A stretch of 64,000 nt of DNA from Kumtagia ephedrae. Lineage in GTDB: Bacteria; Pseudomonadota; Alphaproteobacteria; Rhizobiales; Rhizobiaceae. A model generated the notes under the pieces. The model had not been told where the DNA came from. It saw only the letters and a list, made by a program, of their open reading frames with translations, and did not search any database. Below are positions 1-8,127 of this stretch, piece after piece; the stretch's first letter is position 1, and every line of letters begins with the position of its first letter. The translations under genes were made by a program, and so were the position numbers. The DNA lies in the NCBI RefSeq assembly GCF_003012745.1, contig NZ_PXYK01000002.1, positions 186,001 to 250,000 of the forward strand, written 5' to 3'.

Positions 1-334
1 CGCGTCGGAAGGCGCCTATGTCGTCGCCGATTATTTCGTCGGCGATCCCACGCCGATCAACCAGGACTTCGTCAAGGCCTATACGGAAGCCTATGGCGCC
101 AGCCCCGACAACTGGGCGGCGATGGGCTATGCGCTGGCGTCGCTGGCAGTGCAGGCGATCAAGGATGCGGGACCGAGCCCGGACCGCGACAAAGTGAAGG
201 ACGCGCTCGGCAAGCTGCGCGACCAGCCGACGGTGCTCGGCACCCATGTCTGGACGATGGACGACAAGCGCAACCCGAACTACGGCGCGGCCGTCATCAC
301 GGTCAAGGACGGCAAGTTCGAGCTGGCGCCCTGA
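1..334 (+). CDS. ABC transporter substrate-binding protein, branched-chain amino acid type (3' fragment)
   Basis: The reading frame is already open at base 2 and ends with TGA at 332-334, leaving about 110 C-terminal residues. The text (DFVKAYTEAYGASPDNWAAM, then VLGTHVW, YGAAVITVKDGKFELAP) matches the C-terminal lobe of periplasmic Leu/Ile/Val-type receptors (Peripla_BP_6 fold). In that family the Y-G-x-x-P-x-x-x-A stretch and a closing VKDGKF strand are usual. Its start, signal peptide and cognate permease genes lie before the window. It would deliver a small organic solute to a LivHMGF-type importer. It is separated from the P450 island by almost 600 bases, so co-transcription is unlikely. 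The family call is secure; the ligand cannot be told. Confidence 0.85.
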   Translation, partial: ASEGAYVVADYFVGDPTPINQDFVKAYTEAYGASPDNWAAMGYALASLAVQAIKDAGPSPDRDKVKDALGKLRDQPTVLGTHVWTMDDKRNPNYGAAVITVKDGKFELAP

Positions 335-343
335 GCGGGGAGT

Positions 344-368
344 GGGCGAGGCTCCGCCGGCCTCGCCC
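344..368 (+). terminator. Possible stem-loop terminator after the binding-protein gene
   Basis: An 8-bp perfect G+C stem (GGGCGAGG / CCTCGCCC, 9-nt loop) begins ten bases after the stop codon. There is no clear T-run after it, so it may be a weak terminator or simply a 3'-end-stabilising hairpin. Confidence 0.4.
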
Positions 369-445
369 ATCATCCAGTGCCGGACCTTGTCGCCGTGAAT
401 GGCAGCTACCGGATTTGAGCCCGCGCCCGGTGGCGGGACTTCTTC

Positions 446-673
446 ACCGACTTTGACATCGCTACCGTTCCGGCATGGATCCTATGGTCTCCGCGACGGC
501 CTCCGGCCTGCTTCGCCATAGGATGACGAAGTGAAAGGCGTTTCCGCCAATCTCCAACGTTGGCGATTGGCTGTGAACCCATTGCCTTCGTCATCCTATG
601 GCGGAGCAGGCCGAAGGCCGTCGCGGAGACCATAGGATCCATGCCGGAACGGTGGTGACGTCAAAGTCGGCGG
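446..673. repeat. Long imperfect inverted repeat, 68-bp arms
   Basis: Bases 464-531 are the reverse complement of 586-653 at 66 of 68 positions by hand count. Weaker symmetry continues outward to about 446 and 673. The 54-nt spacer contains a second near-palindrome around 545-571 centred on AACGTT. The structure occupies the otherwise empty gap between the ABC binding-protein gene and the first SDR gene. No reading frame of convincing codon use crosses it. It could be a non-autonomous mobile repeat or a very strong RNA hairpin; no transposase or target duplication is visible. Confidence 0.9.
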
Positions 674-843
674 AGAATCGGCTGCTCCCGGACGGTTGCC
701 GAGCCGCGGCCAAAATCCGTGACGCGTGAATCCGATAACCCCGATCGATCGACACCTGGTTCGCGAGGTAAACCGGGGCGGTGTCGAGGGCCGATGCGAT
801 GGCCCCAGCGTTCACCTCCACCAAGCGCACCGCAGCAGCCCTT

Positions 844-887
844 GTCCCTCAGCGGGTTACAGACGCAGACCGTCCCGCCGGTAAGTC
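844..887 (+). promoter_or_regulatory. Shared dyad plus -10-like box (copy 1), upstream of the SDR pair
   Basis: A GTCCCT...TTACAG dyad spans 844-862. Exactly 19 nt later comes TAAGTC (882-887), about 34 bases before the SDR start codon. It has the same layout as copies at 4858, 8769, 22205 (minus strand), 26429, 27138 and 28490. The last box base deviates from TAnnnT. Read as an activator site overlapping the -35 region of a promoter; inferred from recurrence, not from a known consensus. Confidence 0.5.
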
Positions 888-920
888 TCGTGCCGGTTTC
901 CACGGGAGGATTTCGGCGGC

Positions 921-1691
921 ATGCGCTTCAAGGACAAAGTGGTCGTGATCACCGGAGGCGGCTCCGGCATGGGGCTGGCCGCGTCGAAACTGTTCGCCGC
1001 CGAAGGCGCCATCGTCGCCGTCAACGACGTCAAGGCCGAGACCGCGGAGCGGACCGTCGCGGCGATCAAGGCGGCGGGAGGCAGGGCCCTGGCGATCCCC
1101 GGCGACGTCGCCAGCAAGGAGGTGGCGCAGGCCTGCGTGGCGGAGACCATCGAGCGGCACGGCCGCATCGACGTGCTCGTCAACAATGCCGGGATCGCCA
1201 CCATCCAGCCGGCCGAGGCCTATACCGAGTGGGACAGGATCATCGGCGTCGATCTCAACGCCCCCTTCTACTGGTCGCAGGCGGCGGCCGCGCAGAGCAT
1301 GATCGCCAACAAGGCCGGCGCCATCGTCAACATCTCTTCGCTGGCCGGGCTGGTCGCCTATCCCGGCGACGTCGGCTACATCGCCGCCAAGGCCGGGGTG
1401 CTCGGGCTCACCCGCTCGCTCGCCGTGGAATGGGCGAAGTACAACATCCGCGTGAACTGCGTGTGCCCCGGCTTCACCGACACGCAGATCATCAAGGACA
1501 TGGAGGCGATCGACCCGAACCGCTTCGCCGAGCGGCGGCGGCGCATCCCGATGCAGCGGGCGGCGCAGCCTGAGGAGATGGCCAAGGCCATGGCTTTCCT
1601 CGCCTCCGACGACGCCTCCTACATCACCGGCGCGACGCTCAACGTCGACGGCGGGCAGATCGCGCTGTCCTCCGGCTGGTCGCCGGGCTGA
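921..1691 (+). CDS. SDR-family oxidoreductase (first of a tandem pair)
   Basis: A 256-residue classical short-chain dehydrogenase/reductase. It shows the TGGGSGMG dinucleotide-binding loop at residues 11-18, NNAG at 88-91, the catalytic serine near 139-140 and Tyr153-x3-Lys157. It should interconvert an alcohol and a ketone with NAD(P) in the cytoplasm. The ATG follows a GGGAGGA Shine-Dalgarno at 904-910. The next gene, 11 bp downstream, is a same-length paralogue with about 65% identity (ungapped hand count, 167 of 256), so the two probably act on related hydroxylated intermediates. Two P450 genes, a hydrolase and an alcohol dehydrogenase follow on the same strand. The family is certain; the substrate is not. 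Confidence 0.9.
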   Translation: MRFKDKVVVITGGGSGMGLAASKLFAAEGAIVAVNDVKAETAERTVAAIKAAGGRALAIPGDVASKEVAQACVAETIERHGRIDVLVNNAGIATIQPAEAYTEWDRIIGVDLNAPFYWSQAAAAQSMIANKAGAIVNISSLAGLVAYPGDVGYIAAKAGVLGLTRSLAVEWAKYNIRVNCVCPGFTDTQIIKDMEAIDPNRFAERRRRIPMQRAAQPEEMAKAMAFLASDDASYITGATLNVDGGQIALSSGWSPG

Positions 1692-1702
1692 GGGAGGGCA
1701 TC

Positions 1703-2473
1703 ATGCGGTTCAAGGACAAGATCGTCGTCGTCACGGGTGCGGCCTCGGGCATGGGCCTGGCCGCCGCACGCAAGTTCGCCGCCGAGGGGGCGACCGTCGC
1801 CCTCAACGACCTGAAACCGGAAAGCCTCGACGCAGCCGTCGGCTCGATCCGGGACGCGGGCGGGACTGCCATGGCGATCGCCGGCGACGTCGCCGACGAA
1901 ACCGTGGCGCAGGCCAGCATCCGCGAGGTGGTCGAGCGGTTCGGGCGCGTCGACATCCTCGTCAACAATGCCGGCGTGTCGACCATCCAGCCGGCGAGCG
2001 ATTACACCGCCTGGCGGCGGACCATGGCGATCAATCTCGACGCGCCGTTCTACTGGTCGCGCGCCGCCGCGACGCAGAGCATGATCTCGAACCGCGGCGG
2101 GGCGATCGTCAACGTCTCCTCCAACGCCGGCTTCGCCGCCTTTCCGGGAGACGTCGGCTACATCGCCTCCAAGCATGGGGTCACCGGGCTGACCAAGGCG
2201 CTGGCGGTCGAGTGGGCGCAGTACAATATCCGCGTCAACTGCCTCTGCCCCGGGCTGACCGAGACCAACATGATCAGAGAGATGGAGGCGATCGACGCGA
2301 ACCGGTTCGTCGAGCGCCGCCGCCGCATCCCGATGGGCCGCATCGGCAAGCCGGAGGAGCAGGCCGACGCCATGCTGTTCCTCGCCTCCGAACAGGCCTC
2401 CTACGTCACCGGCCTGATCATGAACAACGACGGCGGCCAGATGGCGCTCTATTCCGGATTCTCGCCGAACTGA
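1703..2473 (+). CDS. SDR-family oxidoreductase (second of the tandem pair)
   Basis: 256 residues, aligning without gaps to the preceding gene. The cofactor loop is TGAASGMG (11-18) and the catalytic pair Tyr153/Lys157 sits in GYIASK. Shared surface features include the ERRRRIP segment near 204-210 and an SG[WF]SP tail. Most differences fall outside the cofactor and catalytic motifs (for example residues 41-50 and 101-110), which fits divergence of substrate preference after duplication. A GGGAGGG Shine-Dalgarno lies in the 11-bp gap. The stop is 74 bp before the first P450 start, so SDR-SDR-P450 is likely one transcript. Predicted function: NAD(P)-dependent alcohol/ketone redox chemistry on a P450 product. 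Confidence 0.9.
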   Translation: MRFKDKIVVVTGAASGMGLAAARKFAAEGATVALNDLKPESLDAAVGSIRDAGGTAMAIAGDVADETVAQASIREVVERFGRVDILVNNAGVSTIQPASDYTAWRRTMAINLDAPFYWSRAAATQSMISNRGGAIVNVSSNAGFAAFPGDVGYIASKHGVTGLTKALAVEWAQYNIRVNCLCPGLTETNMIREMEAIDANRFVERRRRIPMGRIGKPEEQADAMLFLASEQASYVTGLIMNNDGGQMALYSGFSPN

Positions 2474-2475
2474 GG

Positions 2476-2495
2476 GTACCCGCCGGGGGTGACAT
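2476..2495 (+). promoter_or_regulatory. Weak copy of the shared dyad before the first P450
   Basis: GTACCC...GTGACAT resembles the dyad seen at 844, 4858 and 8769, and lies 53 bases before the P450 start. No TAnnnT box follows at 19-20 nt, and one arm carries a substitution. It is a candidate only. Confidence 0.25.
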
Positions 2496-2547
2496 CCCGG
2501 CAAAGCCGAGTTCCGGAGAATGGGCGACCTGATCTGGGAGGTAGGCA

Positions 2548-3807
2548 ATGAACGACGTCGCCGGCATCACCTCGCGCAGTGGCTGCCCCGTGCACGGCAC
2601 GGGAAGCCGTCCGAGCCCCTACTATCACGAGACCATGTATGCCGGCCTCGCCAAGGCGCGCCGGGACGAGCCGGTCTTCTATTCGCCCGAGACCGGCTAC
2701 TGGATCGTCACCCGCTACGACGACGCCATGGCGATCCTGCACGACCACGACCGCATCTCCTCGGAAAACACCAGCGACTCGGCCTCGCCCGTCCACCAGG
2801 ACGCCATCGACATCATGAAGGCCGGCAACTTCGCCGCCGAGAAGGTGCAGTCGAACTGCGACGGCGAGCGCCACACCCGGGTGCGCAACGCCTCGGCGCA
2901 GCTGCTGAACGTCAAGACCTTCTCCCTGATGGAGCCTGGCATCCGCGATCTCGTTACGAAGGCGCTCGACAGGCTGGAGAGACGGCAAACCGCCGACCTG
3001 CTGGCCGACCTCACCTACGAACTGCCGGCGCAGGTGCTGTTCCTGCTCTTGGGCATACCGCAGGAGGACATGGAGAAGGTCAAGGCGTGGTCGGGCACCC
3101 GCACCATCCTAAACTTCAGCCCGTCGACCTACGACCAGCAGATCGCCGGCGCCAGGGACATGGTCGCCTACTGGCAATATTGCGTCGACCTGGTGCGCAA
3201 GCGCATGGAAGAGCCCGGCGACGACGCCGTCAGCGGCCTGCTCAAGGTGCGGGACGGCGACGACTCGGTGCTGACGCTCAACGAGCTGACGACGGTCGTC
3301 TACGGCCTGGTCTTCGCCGGCCACGAGACGACCACCAGCCAGCTTACCAACGCCTTCCGCGCGCTGCTGACCTATCGGGAGAACTGGGAGGCGATCTGCG
3401 CCGAGCCCTCGCTGATCCCGTTCGCGGTCGAAGAGGCGTTCCGCTATTGCGGCGCGGTGATCGGCTGGCGCCGCCGCGCCAAGACGGAGATCGAGATCGG
3501 CGGCGTCACCATACCGGCCGGCGGCAACATCATGCTGTCCTTCGGCTCGGCCAATCGCGACGAGAAGCATTTCGAGGAGCCCGAGCGCTTCGACGTGCGC
3601 CGCAAGAACGCCCGCAAGCACCTCACCATGGGCAACGGCAAGCATGTCTGCCTCGGCGCACCGCTCGCCCGGCTGGAGATGAAGATCGTGCTGGAGGAAT
3701 TCACCAGGCGCTTTCCGGATGTACGGCTGGCCGAGGATGCGAAGATCGACCACGCCTACACCTACGTCTTCCGCGCGCCGCGGTCGCTGCCGGTCGTGAT
3801 GCGCTGA
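2548..3807 (+). CDS. Cytochrome P450 (I)
   Basis: A 419-residue soluble bacterial P450. The I-helix oxygen-activation motif AGHETT is present (Glu260-Thr261), with an ExxR helix in the EEAFR region. The haem loop is GNGKHVCLG with Cys368 as thiolate ligand; the usual Phe at the start of that loop is Met here. It should hydroxylate, epoxidise or dealkylate a small hydrophobic molecule using electrons from a 2Fe-2S ferredoxin, probably the one at 17954. The start follows a GGGAGGT Shine-Dalgarno. It is a clear paralogue of the P450 at 4924. The signature before the C helix is DGERHTR rather than the common DPPRHTR. Specificity cannot be assigned from sequence alone. Confidence 0.93.
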   Translation: MNDVAGITSRSGCPVHGTGSRPSPYYHETMYAGLAKARRDEPVFYSPETGYWIVTRYDDAMAILHDHDRISSENTSDSASPVHQDAIDIMKAGNFAAEKVQSNCDGERHTRVRNASAQLLNVKTFSLMEPGIRDLVTKALDRLERRQTADLLADLTYELPAQVLFLLLGIPQEDMEKVKAWSGTRTILNFSPSTYDQQIAGARDMVAYWQYCVDLVRKRMEEPGDDAVSGLLKVRDGDDSVLTLNELTTVVYGLVFAGHETTTSQLTNAFRALLTYRENWEAICAEPSLIPFAVEEAFRYCGAVIGWRRRAKTEIEIGGVTIPAGGNIMLSFGSANRDEKHFEEPERFDVRRKNARKHLTMGNGKHVCLGAPLARLEMKIVLEEFTRRFPDVRLAEDAKIDHAYTYVFRAPRSLPVVMR

Positions 3808-3868
3808 CCGCGTTTGCGGCGGCGGTGATCGCCGCAACAGGCAACGATGGCGATCGCGAGGAGGTGGC

Positions 3869-4852
3869 ATGAACGCACCGGTCGAATTCCGCACCATTCC
3901 CGGCAAGGACGGCATCCGGCTGAACGTCGCGCTTGCCGGGGCCGGGCCGCTGGTGCTGTTCGTGCACGGCTTTCCGGAATCCTGGTATTCGTGGCGGCAC
4001 CAGATCGGCGCCGTCGTGGCGGCTGGCTTCCGCGCCGCAGCGCTGGAGGTGCGTGGCTACGGGGCTTCCGACAAGCCGCGGCCGGTGGAGGCTTATTCCA
4101 TCGTCGAACTCGCCGGCGACATCGCGGCCGTCATCGATGCACTCGCGCCCGAGGGAGCCGTGCTGGTCGGCCATGACTGGGGCGCGGTGCAGGTGCAGGC
4201 AGCGGCGCTGCTGCATCCCGCAAAAGTGCGCGGCATGGTCACCGTCTCGGTTCCGGCGGCCGCCCATCCGCCGCGGAAGCCGTCCGAGACCTGGCCGCGC
4301 CTCTATGGCGAGCGCGTCTTCTACCAGGCCTATTTCCAGGCCGAAGGCGTCGCCGAGGCCGAGTTTGAGCCCGACCTCGAGCGGTTCATCCGCATCTTCT
4401 TCCGCAGCCTGTCCGGGCAGGGATCGCTCGACGAGAACGTGCTGATCCGCCCGGCCGGAACCACCCGGCTGCTCGACGGGCTGCCTGACCCGGGCGAGCT
4501 GCCGGCCTGGCTCAGCGGCGAGGACGTTCGCTTCTATGCCGAGAGTTTTCGGCGCAGCGGCCTGCGCGGCCCGCTCAACCGCTACCGCTGCGTCGACCTC
4601 GACTGGAGCCTGATGCGGCCCTTTGCGGATTCCCGCATCGAGCAGCCGTCGCTGTTCATCGGCGGCACGCTGGAGCCGACACGCTACATGGTCCCCGGCT
4701 TCGACCGCTATGCCGATCCGGTGCCGCGGCTCGCCGATGTACGCGGCGTGCATTTCCTCGACGGCGTCGGCCACTGGGTGCAGCAGGAAGCGCCGGAGGA
4801 GACGTCCCGGCTGATCCTCGGCTTCCTGGCGACGCTCGACCGGCCGCACTGA
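3869..4852 (+). CDS. Alpha/beta hydrolase, epoxide hydrolase-like
   Basis: 327 residues with the soluble epoxide hydrolase/haloalkane dehalogenase layout: oxyanion HGFPE at 33-37, RGYGASDKP at 62-70, nucleophile Asp103 in GHDWG, and catalytic His302 in GVGHW near the C-terminus. An aspartate rather than serine nucleophile favours epoxide or halide-type ester-intermediate hydrolysis over ordinary esterase activity. It lies between two P450 genes on the same strand, so hydrolysis of a P450-made epoxide to a diol is an attractive inference. A GAGGAGGT-like Shine-Dalgarno precedes the ATG. A second protein of this family is at 10238. Family assignment is firm; epoxide as substrate is inferred. 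Confidence 0.88.
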   Translation: MNAPVEFRTIPGKDGIRLNVALAGAGPLVLFVHGFPESWYSWRHQIGAVVAAGFRAAALEVRGYGASDKPRPVEAYSIVELAGDIAAVIDALAPEGAVLVGHDWGAVQVQAAALLHPAKVRGMVTVSVPAAAHPPRKPSETWPRLYGERVFYQAYFQAEGVAEAEFEPDLERFIRIFFRSLSGQGSLDENVLIRPAGTTRLLDGLPDPGELPAWLSGEDVRFYAESFRRSGLRGPLNRYRCVDLDWSLMRPFADSRIEQPSLFIGGTLEPTRYMVPGFDRYADPVPRLADVRGVHFLDGVGHWVQQEAPEETSRLILGFLATLDRPH

Positions 4853-4857
4853 GCCGG

Positions 4858-4902
4858 GTCCCTCCCAGGGTGACAGACGCGCGACGGCCGCGGGCGTAGC
4901 AC
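4858..4902 (+). promoter_or_regulatory. Shared dyad plus -10-like box (copy 2), upstream of P450 II
   Basis: GTCCCT...GTGACAG spans 4858-4876, followed after 20 nt by TAGCAC. The P450 start is at 4924. The right half-site GGTGACAGACG is almost the same as in copy 1. The -10-like box is poor in this copy. Confidence 0.5.
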
Positions 4903-4923
4903 GGCAGGCGGAGAGGCACGGTC

Positions 4924-6192
4924 ATGAGCGATCTCGCCAAAATCTGGGACATCCCCGCCGCGAGCTGCCCGATGGGCAGCGTCGGCCGCCGCTACAAGCC
5001 GTTCGACCATGCCGAGATGCACGCGACGCTGGCGCTGGCGCGCGCCGAGGAGCCGGTCTTCTACAGCCCCGACCTCGATCACTGGGTGGTGACGCGCTAT
5101 GCCGACGTGCTTGCCATCCTGCGCGACCCGGAGCGCTTCTCGGCGGCGAACGCCAACACGCCGATCTCGCCCGTGCCGCCGGAGGCGCTGAAGATCCTGA
5201 GCGACGGCGGCTATGCGCTGGAAGGCATCCAGGTCAATTGCGACCCGCCGCGCCATACGCGCATCCGCAATCTCGCCGCGCAGGTGCTGAACATGAAACG
5301 CTTCGCCGGCATGGAGGACGACATCCGCCGGCTGGTGGTCGCGGATGTGGAGCGCCTGCGGGGACGCGGACGCGTCGACCTCCTGCAGGAATTCACCCAC
5401 GAGCTTCCGGCCAAGGTGATCTTCAGGCTGCTCGGCATTCCCGAGGAGGACGCGCAGCAGGTCAAGGCGTGGTCGACCAACCGCCTGCTGCTCAGCTTCT
5501 CGCGCCCGAGCCGCGAGCAGCAGATCGATGCGGCGCGCAACCTGCTGAAGTTCTGGCACTACTGCGTCGACCTGGTGGCACGGCGCATCCGCGAGCCGCG
5601 CGACGACTTCGCCAGCGAGCTGCTGCGGCTGCGCGGCGGCGACGACGCGGTGCTGACCATCAACGAGATCAACTCGGCCGCCTTCGGGCTGCTGTTCGCC
5701 GGCCATGAGACGACGACCAGCCAGGCGACCAACACCATCGACGCGCTGCTCGCGGACCGCCGCCAATGGGAGGCGATCTCAGCCGATCCGGGCCTGATCC
5801 CGAACGCCGTCGAGGAAGGGCTGCGGCTGTTCGGCGCCGTGGTGAACTGGCGCCGCCGCACCCGATGCGACGTGACGATCGGCGGGACCACCATTCCGGC
5901 GGGCTCGAACGTCATGATCTCGTTCACCTCCGCCAACCGCGACGACGCGCAGTTCGCCGACGCCGACCGCCTCGACCTGACGCGGCCGAACAGCCGCCGG
6001 CACCTGACCTTCGGCAACGGCATCCATGTGTGCCTGGGCGCGCCGCTGGCCCGCCTGGAGATCAGGGTGATGCTCGAGGAGTTGGCCCGGCGTTTCCCCG
6101 GCATGCGCCGGGTCGAGGACATGCCTGTCCGCTACGCCCCGGCCTTCGCCTTCCGGGCACCGCAATCGCTGTGGGTCGACCTCGACGGCTGA
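4924..6192 (+). CDS. Cytochrome P450 (II)
   Basis: 422 residues, a paralogue of the P450 at 2548. Features in order are CDPPRHTRIR before the C helix, AGHETT with Glu262-Thr263 in the I helix, EEGLR as the ExxR helix, and a canonical haem loop FGNGIHVCLG with Cys370. No membrane anchor or fused reductase is present, so it belongs to the bacterial class I type that needs separate ferredoxin and reductase. It has its own candidate promoter in the 71-bp gap after the hydrolase gene, and an iron alcohol dehydrogenase gene follows after 46 bp. Two similar P450s with a hydrolase between them suggest consecutive oxidations of one substrate. Confidence 0.93.
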   Translation: MSDLAKIWDIPAASCPMGSVGRRYKPFDHAEMHATLALARAEEPVFYSPDLDHWVVTRYADVLAILRDPERFSAANANTPISPVPPEALKILSDGGYALEGIQVNCDPPRHTRIRNLAAQVLNMKRFAGMEDDIRRLVVADVERLRGRGRVDLLQEFTHELPAKVIFRLLGIPEEDAQQVKAWSTNRLLLSFSRPSREQQIDAARNLLKFWHYCVDLVARRIREPRDDFASELLRLRGGDDAVLTINEINSAAFGLLFAGHETTTSQATNTIDALLADRRQWEAISADPGLIPNAVEEGLRLFGAVVNWRRRTRCDVTIGGTTIPAGSNVMISFTSANRDDAQFADADRLDLTRPNSRRHLTFGNGIHVCLGAPLARLEIRVMLEELARRFPGMRRVEDMPVRYAPAFAFRAPQSLWVDLDG

Positions 6193-6238
6193 TCCGCCCT
6201 GCCGGCCGCGCCGGCCTGAATAAAGGAACAGGACCCGA

Positions 6239-7381
6239 ATGCAGATCGGACGCTTCCAGCCGCCATCCCGCCAGATCGTCGTTTACGGCCAGCCGGCGGG
6301 AACGGCGCTGACGCAGATCCTCAAGGATTTCTGGGCCACGCAGGCCGTGCTGGTCACCAATACGTCGCTCGCCCGCCCCGGCGGGCTGGCGGACAAGGTG
6401 GCGGCCGAGCTCGGCGACGCCTGCGTCAGGCGCGTCGACGGCCTGGCCGCCAACTCGCCGCGCGCCGACGTCGTGCGCGTCGCCGATGCGCTGCGCAGCC
6501 GCGGCATCGAGGCCGTGGTGGCGCTCGGCGGCGGCTCGGTGGTGGAGACGGTGAAGGCCGCCCGCATCTGCCTCACCAACAATGTCGGCGACGCCGCCGA
6601 TCTCGACCGGCTGAAGCGGTCGACGACCGCGGCCTCGCCGCGACCCTATCTGATCTCCATCCCGACGACGCTGTCGGCGGCCGAATACACCCAGTATGCC
6701 GGCATCACCGACGAGCGCACCGGGGTCAAGGACGCCTTCCATCATCCCGACCTCGCCGCCGACGCGGTGATCCTAGACCCGGAGGCGACCACCGCCACGC
6801 CCGACGCGCTGTGGTTCAGCACCGGGCTGCGGGCGCTCGACCATGCGGTCGAGACCTGGTGCTCGCCGGTGCGCGCGCCCTATGCCGACGCAACCGCGCT
6901 CCATGCGGCGCGGATGCTGGCGCGCGCGCTGTCGCGCACGAAGGCCGAGCCCGGCGATCTGGCGGCGCGGCTCGATTGCCAGATCGGCGCCTGGATGTCG
7001 ATCCAGGGGGCGACGATCGGCATCAGCCACGGCGCCAGCCATGGCATCGGCCACGGCCTAAGCGCAGTCACCGGAATGAGCCACGGCATCACCTCCTGCA
7101 TCATGCTGCCGCACGTCCTGCGCTACAACGCGGCGGTCAACGCCGACCGGCAGGCGGTGCTCGCCGAAGCGATGGGCCGGCCCGGCATGCCGCTCGCCGA
7201 GGTCATCGCGGCGCTGGTCGCCGAGTTCGGCCTGCCGTCGCGGCTGCGCGATGCCGGCGTGCGCGAAGAACAGCTCGACGCGGTCGCCGATGCGGCGCTC
7301 GCCAGTCCGCGCGTGAAGGCCAATGCGCGACCGGTTGCCGGCAAGGCGGAGATGATGGGGATTCTTCAAGCCGCCTGGTAG
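6239..7381 (+). CDS. Iron-containing alcohol dehydrogenase / maleylacetate reductase-like
   Basis: 380 residues of the group III metal-dependent alcohol dehydrogenase family. GGGSVVETVKAA is the NAD-binding loop. SIPTTLSAAEYT and LDPEAT are family hallmarks, and metal ligands are expected from the histidine-rich run that includes LDHAVE, SHGASHGIGH and LPHVLRYN. Members reduce maleylacetate or oxidise alcohols with NAD(P) and Fe2+ or Zn2+. Sitting directly after P450 II, it more probably oxidises an alcohol produced by the P450, but a maleylacetate reductase role in an aromatic pathway is a real alternative. A TAAAGGA Shine-Dalgarno lies just upstream. Last gene of this plus-strand block. Confidence 0.85.
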   Translation: MQIGRFQPPSRQIVVYGQPAGTALTQILKDFWATQAVLVTNTSLARPGGLADKVAAELGDACVRRVDGLAANSPRADVVRVADALRSRGIEAVVALGGGSVVETVKAARICLTNNVGDAADLDRLKRSTTAASPRPYLISIPTTLSAAEYTQYAGITDERTGVKDAFHHPDLAADAVILDPEATTATPDALWFSTGLRALDHAVETWCSPVRAPYADATALHAARMLARALSRTKAEPGDLAARLDCQIGAWMSIQGATIGISHGASHGIGHGLSAVTGMSHGITSCIMLPHVLRYNAAVNADRQAVLAEAMGRPGMPLAEVIAALVAEFGLPSRLRDAGVREEQLDAVADAALASPRVKANARPVAGKAEMMGILQAAW

Positions 7382-7406
7382 GCGGGCAATTTCTATTTTT
7401 TTGGCA

Positions 7407-7436
7407 CGAAAACCGCTTTGGTTTCCCGTTTTTTTC
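7407..7436. terminator. Weak terminator-like element between convergent genes
   Basis: A short A/T-rich stem (about GAAAACC / GGTTTCC) is followed by a seven-T run at 7429-7435. It lies between the alcohol dehydrogenase (plus) and the antitoxin gene (minus). The stem is short, so support is limited. Confidence 0.3.
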
Positions 7437-7481
7437 GCAGCGCCCGGCGGAAAATCGCTGCCGTCTTTGCGGAAATTGCCG

Positions 7482-7820
7482 CTATTCGATGTCGAAGACG
7501 GCACCCTCGCGGTGCACTGGCGGGCTTCTGGCCGCCAGTTCCCGGATGGCGGCAATCTCGTCCTTCTTGGCCTCGGCCTCGATCTTCAGATCATAGCTGG
7601 CCTGCATGTTCATCCAGAACTGCGGTGTCGTCCTGAAGAATTTGGCCAGGCGAAGAGCGGTGTCGGTGGTCACGGGCGTCTGCGTGGCGACAAGCCGCTC
7701 GATGCGCGTGCGCGGGACATTGAGCTTTTTGGCCAATGCGCCGGCGCTCATGCCGAGCGGCTCCAGATACTCCTCTCGCAGTATCTCGCCAGGATGGATC
7801 GGAAACACGATGTCGGTCAT
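7482..7820 (-). CDS. higA: HigA-family antitoxin (XRE-type helix-turn-helix)
   Basis: 112 residues. Residues 8-75 form the characteristic HigA helix-turn-helix domain: HPGEILREEYLEPLGMS, then ALAKKLNVPRTRIERL, then TALRLAKFF followed by PQFWMNMQ. It would neutralise the HigB ribonuclease by complex formation and repress the operon by binding the palindromes upstream of the toxin gene. The toxin gene lies directly upstream with 12 bp between them, in the toxin-first order typical of higBA. The pair sits inside the catabolic island, between the alcohol dehydrogenase and a DUF3237 gene, and may have been inserted there. High confidence. Confidence 0.9.
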   Translation of the reverse strand: MTDIVFPIHPGEILREEYLEPLGMSAGALAKKLNVPRTRIERLVATQTPVTTDTALRLAKFFRTTPQFWMNMQASYDLKIEAEAKKDEIAAIRELAARSPPVHREGAVFDIE

Positions 7821-7832
7821 TTCGGCCTCCAG

Positions 7833-8120
7833 CTACCGGTGATAGTCGACGATCTCGACATCGTCGGCGCCACCGTTGTTCCAGACCAAACAGATGCGCC
7901 ATTGATCGTTGATGCGGATCGAATGCTGTCCCTTGCGGTCGCCGTGCAGTTCCTCCAGATGGTTGCCGGGCGGCGACTTGAGGTCGTCGATGTCGTTGGC
8001 GGCATTCAGGATGGTGAGCTTGTTTACCGCCCGCTTGACGATGTCGGACGGAAAGCCTTTTGGAGCCTTGGCGGTCCGTGCCACTTCTTCCGTAATCCTG
8101 TCCTTGTACGAACGGATCAT
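7833..8120 (-). CDS. higB: HigB-family (RelE superfamily) toxin
   Basis: 95 residues starting MIRSYKDR. It has the HigB/RelE signature layout: K-LxxLNxA-xxxxDL near the middle, then the LHGDRKGQHSIRIND-WR segment and a closing VEIVDYH strand. Members cut mRNA on the ribosome. An in-frame ATG 48 bp upstream would add 16 unrelated residues and run through the operator palindrome; the internal start at 8118-8120 gives the normal family length and was chosen. Followed by higA 12 bp downstream. Regulation is expected to be autorepression through the two dyads at 8128-8192. Confidence 0.88.
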   Translation of the reverse strand: MIRSYKDRITEEVARTAKAPKGFPSDIVKRAVNKLTILNAANDIDDLKSPPGNHLEELHGDRKGQHSIRINDQWRICLVWNNGGADDVEIVDYHR

Positions 8121-8127
8121 CAACAGC

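Noticed and set aside
464-653. The long inverted repeat as the two ends of an insertion sequence
   Set aside because: Only 54 bp separate the arms, so there is no room for a transposase gene. A non-autonomous element remains possible.
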